Positions 54,313-64,000 of a DNA stretch of 64,000 nucleotides are shown here, one piece after another. The stretch comes from Phytophthora sp. 'mugwort'. Lineage: Eukaryota; Oomycota; Peronosporomycetes; Peronosporales; Peronosporaceae. The notes under the pieces are model-generated. The model did no database searches, was not told where the DNA came from, and saw only the letters and a program-made list of their open reading frames with translations. Each line of letters begins with the position of its first letter. Position 1 is the stretch's first letter. The translations under genes were made by a program, and so were the position numbers. The DNA is taken from the NCBI GenBank assembly GCA_033558025.1, contig JAUCEF010000006.1, positions 868,001 through 932,000 on the forward strand, in the 5' to 3' direction.

Positions 54313-55218
54313 TGTGTCAAGCGAGCCTCTGCTAAGTACTGTCGGCGAGCCAACGTTCGAGCCCGAGCCATCACAGTCGTCCCACAAAGCAGAACACTCA
54401 ATATCCAGTCTTTTAAACTCAATCGGGGCAGCTTCCCGCGATGGAGTTGCAGGTACGCTACGAAAGGTACAATGAGGGTTTGCTCTCGTACCTTTCGCTC
54501 CCAGTAGTTCTCTCCTAGCGTTCGTTCGCGTACATTGCGCTGTAATTGGACGAGTGGGAAGAAGACGACGGGGTGTCGATGTACAAGCTCCTGGAAATCT
54601 TCAAAAGTTAACGATGAAGTCAAGCTTGCCAACGGCGATTTCGCGCTGGCCATGAAATGTCGAGCAGCTACTTCAATGTTGCGCGCGTAAGACCCTCCAG
54701 CTGCCTGTAGCACCTCCCCAAGTCGGTGTGCGTTCATGGTGTCGATTCCTCCAGTGAAAAATGCGTCGTAGAAGAAGCGCCAAAGTTGCGTCTCGGAGAA
54801 AGCTGCAAATGTGCACACGACACGAAGAAACTGATCAAACGTCACTCGGGTTACTGCAGTCGTGACATTGGAGAGGCGTAAGAGTTCCTTGGTCAGGACC
54901 TGAGACCGCTCGAAGGCTTTGTCGTCATTGATCAAGTGGAAAAAGCCACGCAGCGTTACCGTGTCGCTGCGTGAGCCATCCTCATCGTCGAACTTTCGAT
55001 GTAGTTTGTGCACGTCGTTCCGAGTCATTCCAAGCGTTTGCATAAATTTGTTCAGCCTCGGCACTTGCAAGCAGACGACCGTAGATTGCGGATACAAGAG
55101 ACACCCTGTGTGTTGAGGTTAAATGTGGTGATTGAGCTTTCGCGGCTTGAACTACGATCTTCGTTGGCTTGAGAGATCGACGCTGGATTTTGACCCACGA
55201 TATGCGCTTGATGCTCAT
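54309..55218 (-). pseudogene. EF-hand family paralog b, frameshifted and EF loop lost
   Basis: The minus-strand frame reads RLNKFMQTLGMTRNDVHKLH, KFDDEDGSRSDTVTLRGFF, FPLVQLQRNVRERTLGENYW and a basic tail, matching paralog a throughout. The expected N-terminal match (AIYGRLLA) is in another frame, so a one-base shift near 55065 breaks the gene. The 5' frame opens at ATG 55218, while the downstream frame could restart at ATG 55043 (244 aa). The EF-hand loop is degenerate (DAFFTGGIDTMNA lacks the Asp ligands). Either it is decaying, or the shift is a sequencing error. Its stop (TAA, complement of 54309-54311) overlaps the stop of paralog a. Confidence 0.65.
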
Positions 55219-55375
55219 TTTGTCGTAGAACTCGAGTAATCGCCACTGCGTATGCGAAGTCGAGTACTCGGAATGACATAAATATAACTACTGGATGTCA
55301 CCATTTTTAACGGTAAATATTGTATATTTTTGCCAGATCGTTTTAATACCTTTCCAAATTAATCCATTCCATTCA

Positions 55376-56758
55376 ATGTTCATGACTGGTGCTCAAGCCT
55401 GCGAAGATGTTAAGCCTGGTAGTTCAAGAAGGATACCCACGCAGCGATCAGACAGCTCAAAGGCATTGAAGCAGAGTGACGAGTCGTCTGCACACGCTTC
55501 AGAGCCTCGGAAGAAGAAAAAAAAGAAGAAAATCCCGGAAAATAGCAACGCGAGCAGCAAAAACTCGAAAGTTGGAGACACAAAGACGTCCAAGAAGCGA
55601 AAGACGCCGAAAAGTGGCAATGAAACCAGCGGAAATGCCGACACCGGCCGCGAGGTAGAAGTTCAAGCTCAGGTTCAAAATAAGGCCCTCCAACGAAAAG
55701 TGCACGTGAAACAGCGATCATTTAGTACTCTTTTGGACACTGGTAGCTCCACTATCGCTATCAGCGATTCGACTCGTGATGCTGACGCTGCAGCTTTGAT
55801 AGTTGATGAAACGGGAGGATTCGCAACTGGGTCGTACGGTTTGTTACTGGAGACAAAGCGAGCTGAGAAGTTGTGTCTTTCGTTAGCACTGCAGAAACGG
55901 CATGTGGAGGCCATGTTCCGTGCTTTCAAGCGTGAAGAACAACTCGGAACGGGGGATATCACCACTGGCGAGTTCTTGTCCATGTTGAATGAACAACCGC
56001 GGCAGCTCACAAAAGGTCTTTTTGAAGCGGTTGGTCTTGCCCGCGATCTTCGAAGACTGCGCTTTGATGACTTCGTTGTCTGTATTGCGACCATCGCGAC
56101 GTGGTCTAAGAGCGAGCTGTTACACTACGCTTTCAACCAATTTGATGTAGATGAATCTGGAGTTATGGATGCTCGTGAGCTTCGCGCCTTCTGTGAGGGT
56201 CTTAAGAACGATAGTAGTTTCTACTTCGCCAAGAATGTCAATATAGCTCGTGAAAAACTTGTCTTACGAGATCGGAATACCAACTATCGGCACAATAAAG
56301 ATACGTCCAGTCAAGCTCAGATCGAGAATAATATTGAGGCCAATGCGCTGATGGATTTGAAAGATTTGGCGAAAGGATCCACAGAATTCCAAGTGGCTTT
56401 TTACCCTTTGTTGCAGTTGCAGCAAAATGTACGTGCGTGTGCCCCTGGAGAGCGTGTGTGGGCCAAAGTCGCCCAGCAACGTCAGGAGATTGAAGTCATC
56501 GTGCATTACATGCGGATTCATAATGGGAAGTTGCCGTCTTTCTCGATTTCGAAAAAAATCACGGCGTATTTGCTGCCATATTCAGAAGCTAATTCACAAT
56601 TAGTGGTGCAAAGGTTGGCAGTGCTCAAGTTTGCTGAAGAAGAGCGAATTTGGCAGGAGCAAGCTCATGCTCGAGCAGAAGACGAAAAGCTGGCGTTGGC
56701 ACAGATCCAAGAAGAGGACCAACCAAAACCAGCTCCCAAAAACGATGGATTAATCTAA
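55376..56758 (+). CDS. EF-hand domain protein, paralog c
   Basis: 460 aa, no introns. The N-terminal 110 residues are Lys/Ser-rich (RKKKKKKKIPENSNAS). Then comes the family core: ATGSYGLLLETKRAEKLCLS, KRHVEAMFRAFKREEQLGTG, TTGEFLSMLNEQPRQLTKGL, and RFDDFVVCIATIATWSKSEL. The EF-hand loop DVDESGVMDARE lies near residue 257, followed by FYPLLQLQQNVRACAPGERV. The C-terminus is a helix ending in EDEKLALAQIQEEDQP. The start at 55376 (MFM) is chosen; Met3 (55382) is possible, and the frame also stays open upstream to 55295. It is closest to decayed paralog d. A calcium-binding regulatory role is inferred only from the loop. Confidence 0.75.
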   Translation: MFMTGAQACEDVKPGSSRRIPTQRSDSSKALKQSDESSAHASEPRKKKKKKKIPENSNASSKNSKVGDTKTSKKRKTPKSGNETSGNADTGREVEVQAQVQNKALQRKVHVKQRSFSTLLDTGSSTIAISDSTRDADAAALIVDETGGFATGSYGLLLETKRAEKLCLSLALQKRHVEAMFRAFKREEQLGTGDITTGEFLSMLNEQPRQLTKGLFEAVGLARDLRRLRFDDFVVCIATIATWSKSELLHYAFNQFDVDESGVMDARELRAFCEGLKNDSSFYFAKNVNIAREKLVLRDRNTNYRHNKDTSSQAQIENNIEANALMDLKDLAKGSTEFQVAFYPLLQLQQNVRACAPGERVWAKVAQQRQEIEVIVHYMRIHNGKLPSFSISKKITAYLLPYSEANSQLVVQRLAVLKFAEEERIWQEQAHARAEDEKLALAQIQEEDQPKPAPKNDGLI

Positions 56759-57267
56759 TCCACAATAATTTAGTGTCTACTTCGTTAACTCACATCAACA
56801 CACTCAAAACGTTAAAGGTCCGAGATATTCTTGCTAGTCCACTTATAGGCACGGATATCGCGGTTGGTGTCATCCTCCATGTCAACATTTCAACGGAGAC
56901 GCCGGAAACCTCCACGCCCCAAGGCGTTTGCACATTTTCTTGCTTTTAACTAGACGATCATTATTCATGGACACACGCGTTTCTTTCCTGCTGACGTTGA
57001 GAACGTTGGAATGGCATATCTTGGGTCAAGCTCCAACAACTATGGAGCCACTGTCTCTGCTAGCTTTTTAGCACTTCGACAAGAATCTTGCACTCATTTC
57101 TTCGCAACGCCTTGAGGACATAAAAAACACCGAGATTGTGCCATTCCCGCAGCAAGGCCTATCCGTTTGCGGCCGCAGCTTCTCGTCATGGAATAAGTAT
57201 TTTCCGTAGCCGACAGTATTTTAATCACACAAAGCGGTCATAACTAGTGGTCAGTACTCAAGTAGCA
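56759..57267. other. Intergenic, between EF-hand paralogs c and d
   Basis: About 500 nt without a credible gene. It probably contains the promoter remnants of paralog d. Confidence 0.45.
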
Positions 57268-58379
57268 ATGACAAACCCGAAGGCATCAAAACAAACCGAT
57301 GGAGCATCAAGGAGTCCAAAGAAAAAATCTCCAAGGAATCGTACAACTTCACAGCCGAAGACACAACCACGAAGAATTCAAGTCAAGCAACGAACTGGTG
57401 GCGGTAGCTCCATAATTGGTGCAGGTGCACGGTCTCCGCCTCGAACATTTCTCCAACAGAAGTCGATGGAGTGGGGTTTGCAAGTGGCCACTACTGTGGA
57501 TTATTTCAGACAAAACGTGCCGAAAATATTTGCGTTTCATTTGGACTTCAAATGCGTCACGTGATGGCTCTGCATCGCGCGTTCAAAGTCGAAGAGCAGC
57601 TGGGAACTGGAGAAATCACCACTGGCGAGTTCTTCACGATGCTGCGTGAGCAACCTCGTCAGCTCACAAAAGGTATCTTTGATGCAGTTGGTCTTCCCTG
57701 ATATCAAGAGGTTGAGCTTCGATGATTTCGTAATCTGTGTGACGACCGTCGCAACATGGTCAAAGAGCGTATTGCTGCAGTATGCCTTCAAACAGTTTGA
57801 CGTGGATAAATTGGGCGTCATGGACAGTCGTGAGCTACGAGCGTTTTGCGACGGTCTTAAGAACAACAGCAGCTCTCCTTCGCCAAAAACGTTAATACTG
57901 CTCGTGAAAGCTAGCCGCGCAGGACGAAGAATCTCAACAAAACAGGAGCAGTTTCCAATTGCTAATGATGTCGACGCCAACGCGCTTGTGGATCTGGAGG
58001 ACTAGTGAAAGGGTCAACCGAATTTCAGGTAGCCCTTTAATGCAATTGCAGCAAAACGTACGTGATTGTGCGCTGGGGGGATAGTTTTGAGCTGGAGTAG
58101 CGATGCGTCGCCAACATGTCGAAGTAATTGTGCAGTACATGGGTCTTCATAATGGAAAGCTGCCACTGGTTTCTTTTATGACGCGAATTTTGGCTTCTAA
58201 TATCATTTTCACAAGCTCACACTAAAGTGCAGATACACAAGTTAGCAGTAAATCAAGTATGCAGAAGAACAGCTACCTCTACAGGAGCAAGCCAAGGTTC
58301 GAACACAAGCAAAACAGGCTCTACAATTGGTCAAAGTCGAAGAAGAGAATCAAACGCAACCAGATCTCTCGCAAACATG
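57268..58379 (+). pseudogene. EF-hand family paralog d, decayed
   Basis: Starts at ATG 57268 (TNPKASKQTDGASRSPKKKS). At about 57470-57500 the reading jumps frame and continues as LFQTKRAENICVSFGLQMRH, EEQLGTGEITTGEFFTMLRE and RQLTKGIFDAVGLP, stopping at 57701. Another frame shift leads into DIKRLSFDDFVICVTTVATW and the EF region FDVDKLGVMDSREL (position 5 Ser replaced by Leu), then to a stop near 58003. The remaining 3' part is further broken. High similarity to paralog c, sometimes residue for residue, shows it is a recent duplicate that has lost function. Confidence 0.8.
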
Positions 58380-58479
58380 AGTCAGTTAATTGAAACTCAT
58401 AGCGAGAGTCGGTAAATGTGAGACTGTGTAAAACGTTTCCGACTGAAAGCTCAATCGTCTCGTGTAATGTACCAGTATT
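58380..58479. other. Short gap
   Basis: 100 nt between paralog d and the end of the ketopantoate-reductase-like gene, with no feature. Confidence 0.4.
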
Positions 58480-60087
58480 TTACCAAACAAAGAGGTAGAG
58501 TCCCAGCAGCAAAGTGAGCACGAACGTAGCGAAAACTTTCAGGAAAAAGGTGCGGGAAGCCGCAGTACAGTGAGGAGATATTTTCACCTCTGCGAGCAGC
58601 ACACCACTCTCGATCCGGAGCGGCGTTTTAGAGATGATCCCATCCTTCTGCTCCCGAAGTTGCTGCTTTCTAATCGACGAGAGCGTCTTCTGCAGCATCT
58701 CCAAAAGTGGCAGTGCTATGTTGCGTCCTGTTGCTAACTCGAAAACATCGCGGAATTCAGCTTCAAAGTTGGTCTGCAACGGCGGGCTTGACATTAAGTC
58801 GGACTACAACCCAACAAATTAATTATAAATGCAGAGTTAGCAACAGAGTAAATGGAAACAAATACATGTAGGCAAGTGATGTACCATGATAACAGACACG
58901 TCTTCACAGGAGGGAACATTCAGACCGAGATCGAACACACTAAGAACGAAGCTGTTAAAGATCCAATCAGGAAGAGGAAGTAGCACCATCAGCGACCGCA
59001 CAGGGAACACCGTGGCAGCGCTAGTATCAGGATTCGAGTCCCCGCCCCCACGGCCAGACTTGTTGTTGGCTGCAGCCACACTTGCCAGCACGACTCGAAA
59101 CAATTCGTCCATCTCCACCAGCGCCTGAAGGAAAAGGAAACGCGTTTTTCGGTCACGAAGACCGTCGAGAACACTTCTTCCCGTCAGCGCATTGATATAG
59201 TAGAAACTGCGCAGCATCGTGCACCCCCACTTCATCGCTACAGGTACACACACAAACAAAGACAAATATCGTATTAGAGCATTAGACACCAATTTATACC
59301 AGAATAATTATTATTAAGCATACGTCTCCTCACCTTGAATGTTGTGACGACTGAGCACCTGGACGCCCGTTGCTTCCAGCACGTCCAACGCATAAAGAGC
59401 CGACGTCTTCTCCTTCCTACACCACAAACTTGCTCAGCAGCGCCAAGAACCTTCACCGTAACCCAGCCAGGTGCACTCACGATAGCCTCTCCACGAAGAA
59501 GCACCCATTTGACAACGGTCTCAGAGCGCCCTTGGCGTCCTTCACAACCTGAAAAGCAGCTCCTCCGTGCAGCACGATGGCTTCCGGCAGTCTAAGCACC
59601 ACAGTAAGTCCCCAGTCAGCACCTTATCTATACCCAGTATGTCAGAACTTCCGCTGTACGCCGAGTTAAGCTGCGCGAGACGGCGCATCGTCGTCTGCAG
59701 ACTAAGCACCACGCGCTTGGGCCGCTTGTCGTCCATCTTGCCCAGCTTCTTGTGCAGGAACTCGGCGACTTGCAGCGTCGCGTCCGCCTCTACCAACAAC
59801 AGCCACAGGTCGCACTGCTCCAGCGCCTTAAAGTCCCCTGTCTCCTCGTAAATATCTGTCGGCAGTTTGTCGCTGTCCAACACGGTGCCGTCGCAGCGCA
59901 GCGCCACGGCACCAGTATTGATCTTGCTCATGTCGACGCCCCTGTCGTCATTCTTGAGCCCCACAAGCCACGTCTTGGCGCAACGACCGCTGGCAGCAAG
60001 ACAGAGCGCCACGTACTGTGCCAGCTGCGCGTCCTCGCGCGACAGCGCGCTCTCTCTCGTGTACACGACGCCCACACGCGGTTGCAT
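58480..60087 (-). CDS. Ketopantoate-reductase-like protein with C-terminal membrane anchor
   Basis: Five exons on the minus strand: 60087-59660, 59591-59481, 59416-59334, 59237-58885 and 58803-58480. Introns are 64-97 nt and all phases agree, giving 432 aa (448 aa from the alternative ATG at 60135). It has a Rossmann-like start (RVGVVYTRESALSREDAQLA) and LWLLLVEADATLQVAEFL. RVVLSLQTTMRRLAQLNSAL joins to PEAIVLHGGAAFQVVKDAKG, and VQVLSRHNIQ leads to AMKWGCTMLRSFYYINALTG. These are landmarks of ApbA/PanE 2-dehydropantoate 2-reductase. Differences: the Gly-rich NADPH loop is absent at the N-terminus, and a hydrophobic segment (FFLKVFATFVLTLLLGLYLF) ends the protein, as in a tail anchor. Catalysis is therefore doubtful. 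The start is divergent from the coatomer gene. Confidence 0.7.
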
Positions 60088-60271
60088 CTGTGAGTCGAGT
60101 GCGGAATTAACAATCACTCTTGTGTTGTTCCTCATTGGTCGATATCCTTTTACTTCAATTACAGTTTCAGCCAATTATCAGACGCCACTTTGCCGCCGCA
60201 TCGTTCCCCCCTTCACATACTTAGTAGCTCGACCGCGTGGAAGGATCCAAGAGAGTGAGAGTCGACCGACC

Positions 60272-63265
60272 ATGGCAGGCGTGACGAACGAGCGCTACTG
60301 CACGGTACTGCTGCAGCAGGTGACGGGAGAGAAGGCGCTTCCCCCATCGCAGGACGAGATCCTTAAGGGCCTCGAGTCGCCCAAGGTGGAGCTCAAGATC
60401 CGCGCTGTCAAAGGCGCCATTCTCGCCCTTCTCCAAGGCGAGAAGCTGCCCAAGGTGCTCATGCACATCATCCGCTTCTGCTCTACACAGAGTGACCATA
60501 CGCTCAAGAAGCTGCTAATGGTATACTGGGAGATCGCCCCAAAGTACGAGCACCCTCCAGTAGGCGAGACGGGCGCGCCCAAAGCCCCGCCCAAGCTCCT
60601 GCCCGAGATGATCCTCGTGTGCAACGCGCTGCTGAACGATCTGAACCACCCGAACGAGTATATCCGCGGCTGTATGCTGCGCTTCCTATGCAAGATCAAG
60701 GATAAGGACATCCTAGAGCCGCTCAAGGACGCCGTCAAGAGCAACCTAGAGCACCGCCACTCATACGTGCGCAAGAATGCCGTCATGACGGTCTACACCA
60801 TGTATAAGACTTTCGGGGACGTGCTCATCCCTGACGCCCCTGAGCTCATTGAGCGCTTTATCCTGAATGAGAGCGACGCTGGAGCCAGACGCAACGCCTT
60901 CATTATGCTCAATGACTGCGCCCAGGACAGAGCCGTGACCTTCCTCATGAACGCCATGGACCAGGTCCCCAAGTTTGGAGACGGATTCTCGCTCGTCATC
61001 CTTGAAATGACACGGAAAGTGTGTCGTCAGGACCCTGCGCAGAAGTCGCGCTTTGTGCGCTGTGTGTTCCAGCTCCTGAACTCGTCGTCTCCCGCCGTCA
61101 GCTACGAGGCGGCCTGGACGCTCGTGACGCTGTCAGCAGCACCAACTGCTGTCCGTGCAGCTGCCAAGACCTACTGCGGGTTGCTGAACTCACAGAGTGA
61201 CAACAACGTCAAGCTCATCGTACTGGATCGTCTCGCCGACCTCAAGAAACACCACACGAAGGTGTTGCAGGAGATTTTGATGGACATAATGCGCGCGCTC
61301 AGCTCGCCCAACCTTGACATTTGCAAGAAGGTGCTGGAGATTGCGATGGATCTCGTCTCGGTTCGTAACATTGACGAAGTAGTGACCCACCTGAAGCGGG
61401 AGGTGGTTAAAACGCAGGACAAGACCCGTGAAAAGGCCGGAGAGTACCGTCATCTGCTGATCAAGGCTATTCACGCCTGTGCCGTCAAGTTCCCTGAAGT
61501 TGCCAACGCTGTGGTGCATCTGCTGATGGAATTCCTCAACCAACCGGATGGCGCCATGGATGTTGTGCTCTTTGTGCGCGCAATGTGCGAAAGTTACCCA
61601 GAGCTGCGTGAAAGTATCCTGCAAAAGCTGATGATTTCGTTCACAGATATCTCATTGGCAAAGGTGTACCGTGTTGGTCTTTGGATCCTTGGAGAATATG
61701 CTACGCTGCCGCCTGAAGACGGCACAGAAAGCGAAATGTCTATCTTTGAGGCGGCTAGTACCATTTTTGTCGCTATCGGCAGTCTGCCGCTGGCCACGGA
61801 AGCGATGCTTAAGGTGCCCACTGAGAACCCCGAAGTTGCCGAAGACCCGGTTACTACTGGTACAGCTTACTCGAAACCTGTTACCAAGAGCGTTGTGCTG
61901 GCAGACGGTACCTATGCCACTGAAACTTCATACTCTACTTCAGTTGCGAAGACTGGTGTGACTGAAGAAGAGAACGTGCCTGGCTTGCGACGACTGTTGT
62001 TGAACGGTGACTTTTTCCTTGGCGCGGCTGTGGCTTCGACTTTGACCAAGTTATGCCTCCGTGTATCAAACGGCGATGTTGCTAGCGCGACGGCTCGGAG
62101 CGCTGCGATCAAGAAGCTGGTGGTGGATTCTACTCGTTGCATGTGTGCCATTGTCGCGTACGGACAGTCGAAGGCAAGCAAGCAGGAGATTGACCAAGAC
62201 TCTGCACGCCGTATCCTCATGGGTGTGCGTGTGTTACTTGACCCCGCAAGTGCCCAGGCCACGCACGCGATCATCACAGAGGAGTGCCGTGCTGCGTATC
62301 GCCACCTTCTCGACACACAAAAGGCACAGGAAGCAGAAGCAGCGCGTGCTGCAGCTGGAGGTGCCGACGGTGAGCCGGCGACTCAGGCAGATGCTCTGAT
62401 TAACTTCCGACAGTTACGTGGCAAAAAGGCCCTGGGCTCGACGGATATTGATATCGATGATGGCGCCGATATTAACCGCGCCCTTGGTCAGCAGGGAGAC
62501 GGTTCGGACAACGAGTATGCCGGTGCGATGCGTCACGTGCACCAATTGACAGGTTTCGCGGACCCTGTGTACGCTGAGGCCTATGTCACAGTCCATGACT
62601 ACGATATTGTGCTGGAAATTTTGGTAGTAAACCGCATTCCTCAGACACTCAGTAACCTCACGGTGGACCTGTCCACAATTGGCGACCTCAAGCTCGTGGA
62701 GCGCCCTCAGCCGCAAACCATTGGGCCACTCGATCAGCGTACGATCCGTGCCAATATCAAGGTTAGCTCGACTGAAACGGGCCACATCTTCGGTACTATC
62801 GTGTATGACTCGGCTTCAGGAGCTGAGAAGACGTACGTGAACATGAATGACATCCATCTGGATATTATGGACTACATCAAGCCTGCCACGTGCACAGACG
62901 CAGCCTTCCGTGCTATGTGGGCCGAATTCGAGTGGGAGAACAAAGTGGCTGTCCACACGGAGCTCTCGAACGTGTTTGAGTTCTTGCAGCACGTGGTAGA
63001 CAAGACAAACATGCGTTGCATGACGCCGACGGCAACACTGGGTGGGGACACGAACTTTCTGGCTGCCAACTTGTACGCCAAGAGTGTATTTGGTGAAGAT
63101 GCGCTTGTCAACCTCAGCGTGGAAAAGCAGGACAATGGGCGCATTGCAGGTTACATCCGCATCCGCAGTAAAACTCAAGGCATTGCGCTCAGCTTAGGTG
63201 ACCGTATCACAGCTGTGCAACGCGGCAAGGAGGATCAGGGCAAGCGGAAGAAGCTTCTTGCCTAG
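60272..63265 (+). CDS. COPB1: Coatomer subunit beta
   Basis: 997 aa, no introns. Scaffold subunit of the COPI coat for Golgi-to-ER and intra-Golgi vesicles. The start at 60272 (MAGVTNERYCTVLLQQ) gives the family N-terminus; the frame is open further upstream to 59867, but that covers the opposite gene. HEAT repeats of the adaptin-N type run over the first 520 residues (LLMVYWEIAPKYEH, LVCNALLNDLNHPNEYIRGC, SYVRKNAVMTVYTMYKTFGD). The acidic linker is followed by the appendage domain (RQLRGKKALGSTDIDIDDGA, FADPVYAEAYVTVHDYDIVL, MRCMTPTATLGGDTNFLAAN). Typical length for the family is about 950-1,000. About 184 nt separate its start from that of the KPR-like gene, so they probably share a promoter region. 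Confidence 0.95.
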   Translation: MAGVTNERYCTVLLQQVTGEKALPPSQDEILKGLESPKVELKIRAVKGAILALLQGEKLPKVLMHIIRFCSTQSDHTLKKLLMVYWEIAPKYEHPPVGETGAPKAPPKLLPEMILVCNALLNDLNHPNEYIRGCMLRFLCKIKDKDILEPLKDAVKSNLEHRHSYVRKNAVMTVYTMYKTFGDVLIPDAPELIERFILNESDAGARRNAFIMLNDCAQDRAVTFLMNAMDQVPKFGDGFSLVILEMTRKVCRQDPAQKSRFVRCVFQLLNSSSPAVSYEAAWTLVTLSAAPTAVRAAAKTYCGLLNSQSDNNVKLIVLDRLADLKKHHTKVLQEILMDIMRALSSPNLDICKKVLEIAMDLVSVRNIDEVVTHLKREVVKTQDKTREKAGEYRHLLIKAIHACAVKFPEVANAVVHLLMEFLNQPDGAMDVVLFVRAMCESYPELRESILQKLMISFTDISLAKVYRVGLWILGEYATLPPEDGTESEMSIFEAASTIFVAIGSLPLATEAMLKVPTENPEVAEDPVTTGTAYSKPVTKSVVLADGTYATETSYSTSVAKTGVTEEENVPGLRRLLLNGDFFLGAAVASTLTKLCLRVSNGDVASATARSAAIKKLVVDSTRCMCAIVAYGQSKASKQEIDQDSARRILMGVRVLLDPASAQATHAIITEECRAAYRHLLDTQKAQEAEAARAAAGGADGEPATQADALINFRQLRGKKALGSTDIDIDDGADINRALGQQGDGSDNEYAGAMRHVHQLTGFADPVYAEAYVTVHDYDIVLEILVVNRIPQTLSNLTVDLSTIGDLKLVERPQPQTIGPLDQRTIRANIKVSSTETGHIFGTIVYDSASGAEKTYVNMNDIHLDIMDYIKPATCTDAAFRAMWAEFEWENKVAVHTELSNVFEFLQHVVDKTNMRCMTPTATLGGDTNFLAANLYAKSVFGEDALVNLSVEKQDNGRIAGYIRIRSKTQGIALSLGDRITAVQRGKEDQGKRKKLLA

Positions 63266-63436
63266 ACGTTGCAGTTTCGAAATAAGAAATGCGTCAAAGA
63301 ATGATGAAGGGACAGAGGCAACACGGCAGCAAAGTGTTAGTTGTACTGGACGAGAGAGATCAAGCACACGTAACAATGCAAACCATTTTTTTCGTGAATT
63401 CCTTGCTCTATTCTATGGAGTTCGTCTCCATCTTCT
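63266..63436. other. Convergent gap
   Basis: 170 nt between the stops of the coatomer and PA-domain genes, with no feature. Confidence 0.5.
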
Positions 63437-64000
63437 CTAATGCTGCCATGGTGGTGTGCCGATGATGGCAATAGTGAAGCTCTCTTTGTGGTACTCGTCT
63501 TGTTCTTGTTTTTCTCTGTCTGAGCTTATTGTGACGAGTTCCATTCCCCATAATGGACCATAAACCTTCATCTTGTCGGCAGTGCCTTCCACTCTGGGGA
63601 ACGATCTGTCTCCAGAGATTCTTCTTCGGTTAATGTCACTATTGCGGTCATGGTGGCGCACAGTGAGCTCGATACTAACTTTCACCGGAGACAGCGAAGA
63701 CGCTTCTGATTCCGTCACGTGGGTCTCGAACCACTCGCCTAGACGCTGTGCGACCATCACGACTGGCACATCCAGCGATTCATCACTATCATCTTCATTA
63801 TTCTCTTCCATGCCGCCCATAACCATCACAAGATCGTCGTCTTCAGTGTTAATGACAATGACACCCGCTGCGCCCCATTTCGCTGCGTTCCGTGCTTTCA
63901 CTTCGAAGTAGCATTCGCCTCTCTGGACGAGCACAATCTTGTCTTGGACACTTTCTTTAGGCAAATTGGACACCTCGTTGCAAGCATCGATAGGGTCAGC
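63437..64000 (-). CDS. PA-domain (protease-associated) protein, 5' end outside window
   Basis: Partial; the minus-strand frame continues beyond 64000 (it reads ADPIDACNEVSNLPKESV at the window edge). The visible part is a PA domain (KIVLVQRGECYFEVKARNAA, WGAAGVIVINTEDDD), the lid fold found in vacuolar sorting receptors, subtilases and glutamate carboxypeptidases. An acidic insert (GGMEENNEDDSDESL) and VPVVMVAQRLGEW follow. The tail is Arg/Asp-rich and ends in IIGTPPWQH. The N-terminal domains that would identify the family lie outside the window. Confidence 0.8.
   Translation of the reverse strand, partial: ADPIDACNEVSNLPKESVQDKIVLVQRGECYFEVKARNAAKWGAAGVIVINTEDDDLVMVMGGMEENNEDDSDESLDVPVVMVAQRLGEWFETHVTESEASSLSPVKVSIELTVRHHDRNSDINRRRISGDRSFPRVEGTADKMKVYGPLWGMELVTISSDREKQEQDEYHKESFTIAIIGTPPWQH

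Noticed and set aside
59867..60271. N-terminal extension of coatomer beta
   Set aside because: The frame is open but lies over the opposite-strand gene's first exon, and the family N-terminus begins at 60272.

Overview
The window is nuclear DNA from an oomycete, most likely Phytophthora or a close relative. Host genes carry short introns (about 61-135 nt, one near 200) with GTRNGT-like donors. At least three genes have an oomycete-type initiator (TCA-YT..ATTT) just before the ATG. Gene content (PR-1/CAP secreted proteins, bacterial-type fatty-acid enzymes) and decayed repeat families also fit. The species cannot be fixed from sequence alone. Splice models below were built by hand from donor and acceptor motifs, reading phase and protein homology.

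Layout. (1) 1-8.4 kb is sparse: transposon relics (hAT, an oomycete repeat gene, a pogo-like piece), two divergent CAP-domain secreted protein genes, a 17-bp tandem array and a small secreted protein. (2) 8.5-19.2 kb holds core genes: an ISWI-type chromatin remodeller that appears to carry an HMG box at each end, a PSI/LEA2-like membrane protein and xanthine dehydrogenase. (3) 20-39.7 kb is a transposon block. It has a piggyBac-like element with TTAA ends, a Ty3/gypsy element with 218-bp LTRs, three separate pogo-like elements with intact inverted ends and TA flanks, another pogo relic interrupted by a GC-rich insert, and a long inverted repeat into which one pogo copy jumped. (4) 39.9-64 kb is gene-dense: an ARM-like unknown, NAD(P)HX dehydratase (8 exons), a FadE-type acyl-CoA dehydrogenase, MIC19, cyclopropane-fatty-acid synthase, peroxisomal trans-2-enoyl-CoA reductase, an unknown membrane protein, a cluster of four EF-hand paralogs (two decayed), a membrane-anchored ketopantoate-reductase-like protein, coatomer beta and a partial PA-domain protein.

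Functional links. Several genes of the right half act in lipid and mitochondrial or peroxisomal metabolism: FadE-type beta-oxidation, CFA synthase, PECR with an AKL peroxisomal signal, MIC19 for cristae, and NAXD for NADH repair. They are not an operon. Neighbours are arranged divergently (NAXD/FadE, coatomer/KPR-like) or convergently, with short intergenic gaps. The strongest new signals are the double-HMG ISWI, the set of pogo-like elements sharing an intron, the hairpins inside two DNA transposons, and the decaying EF-hand cluster.
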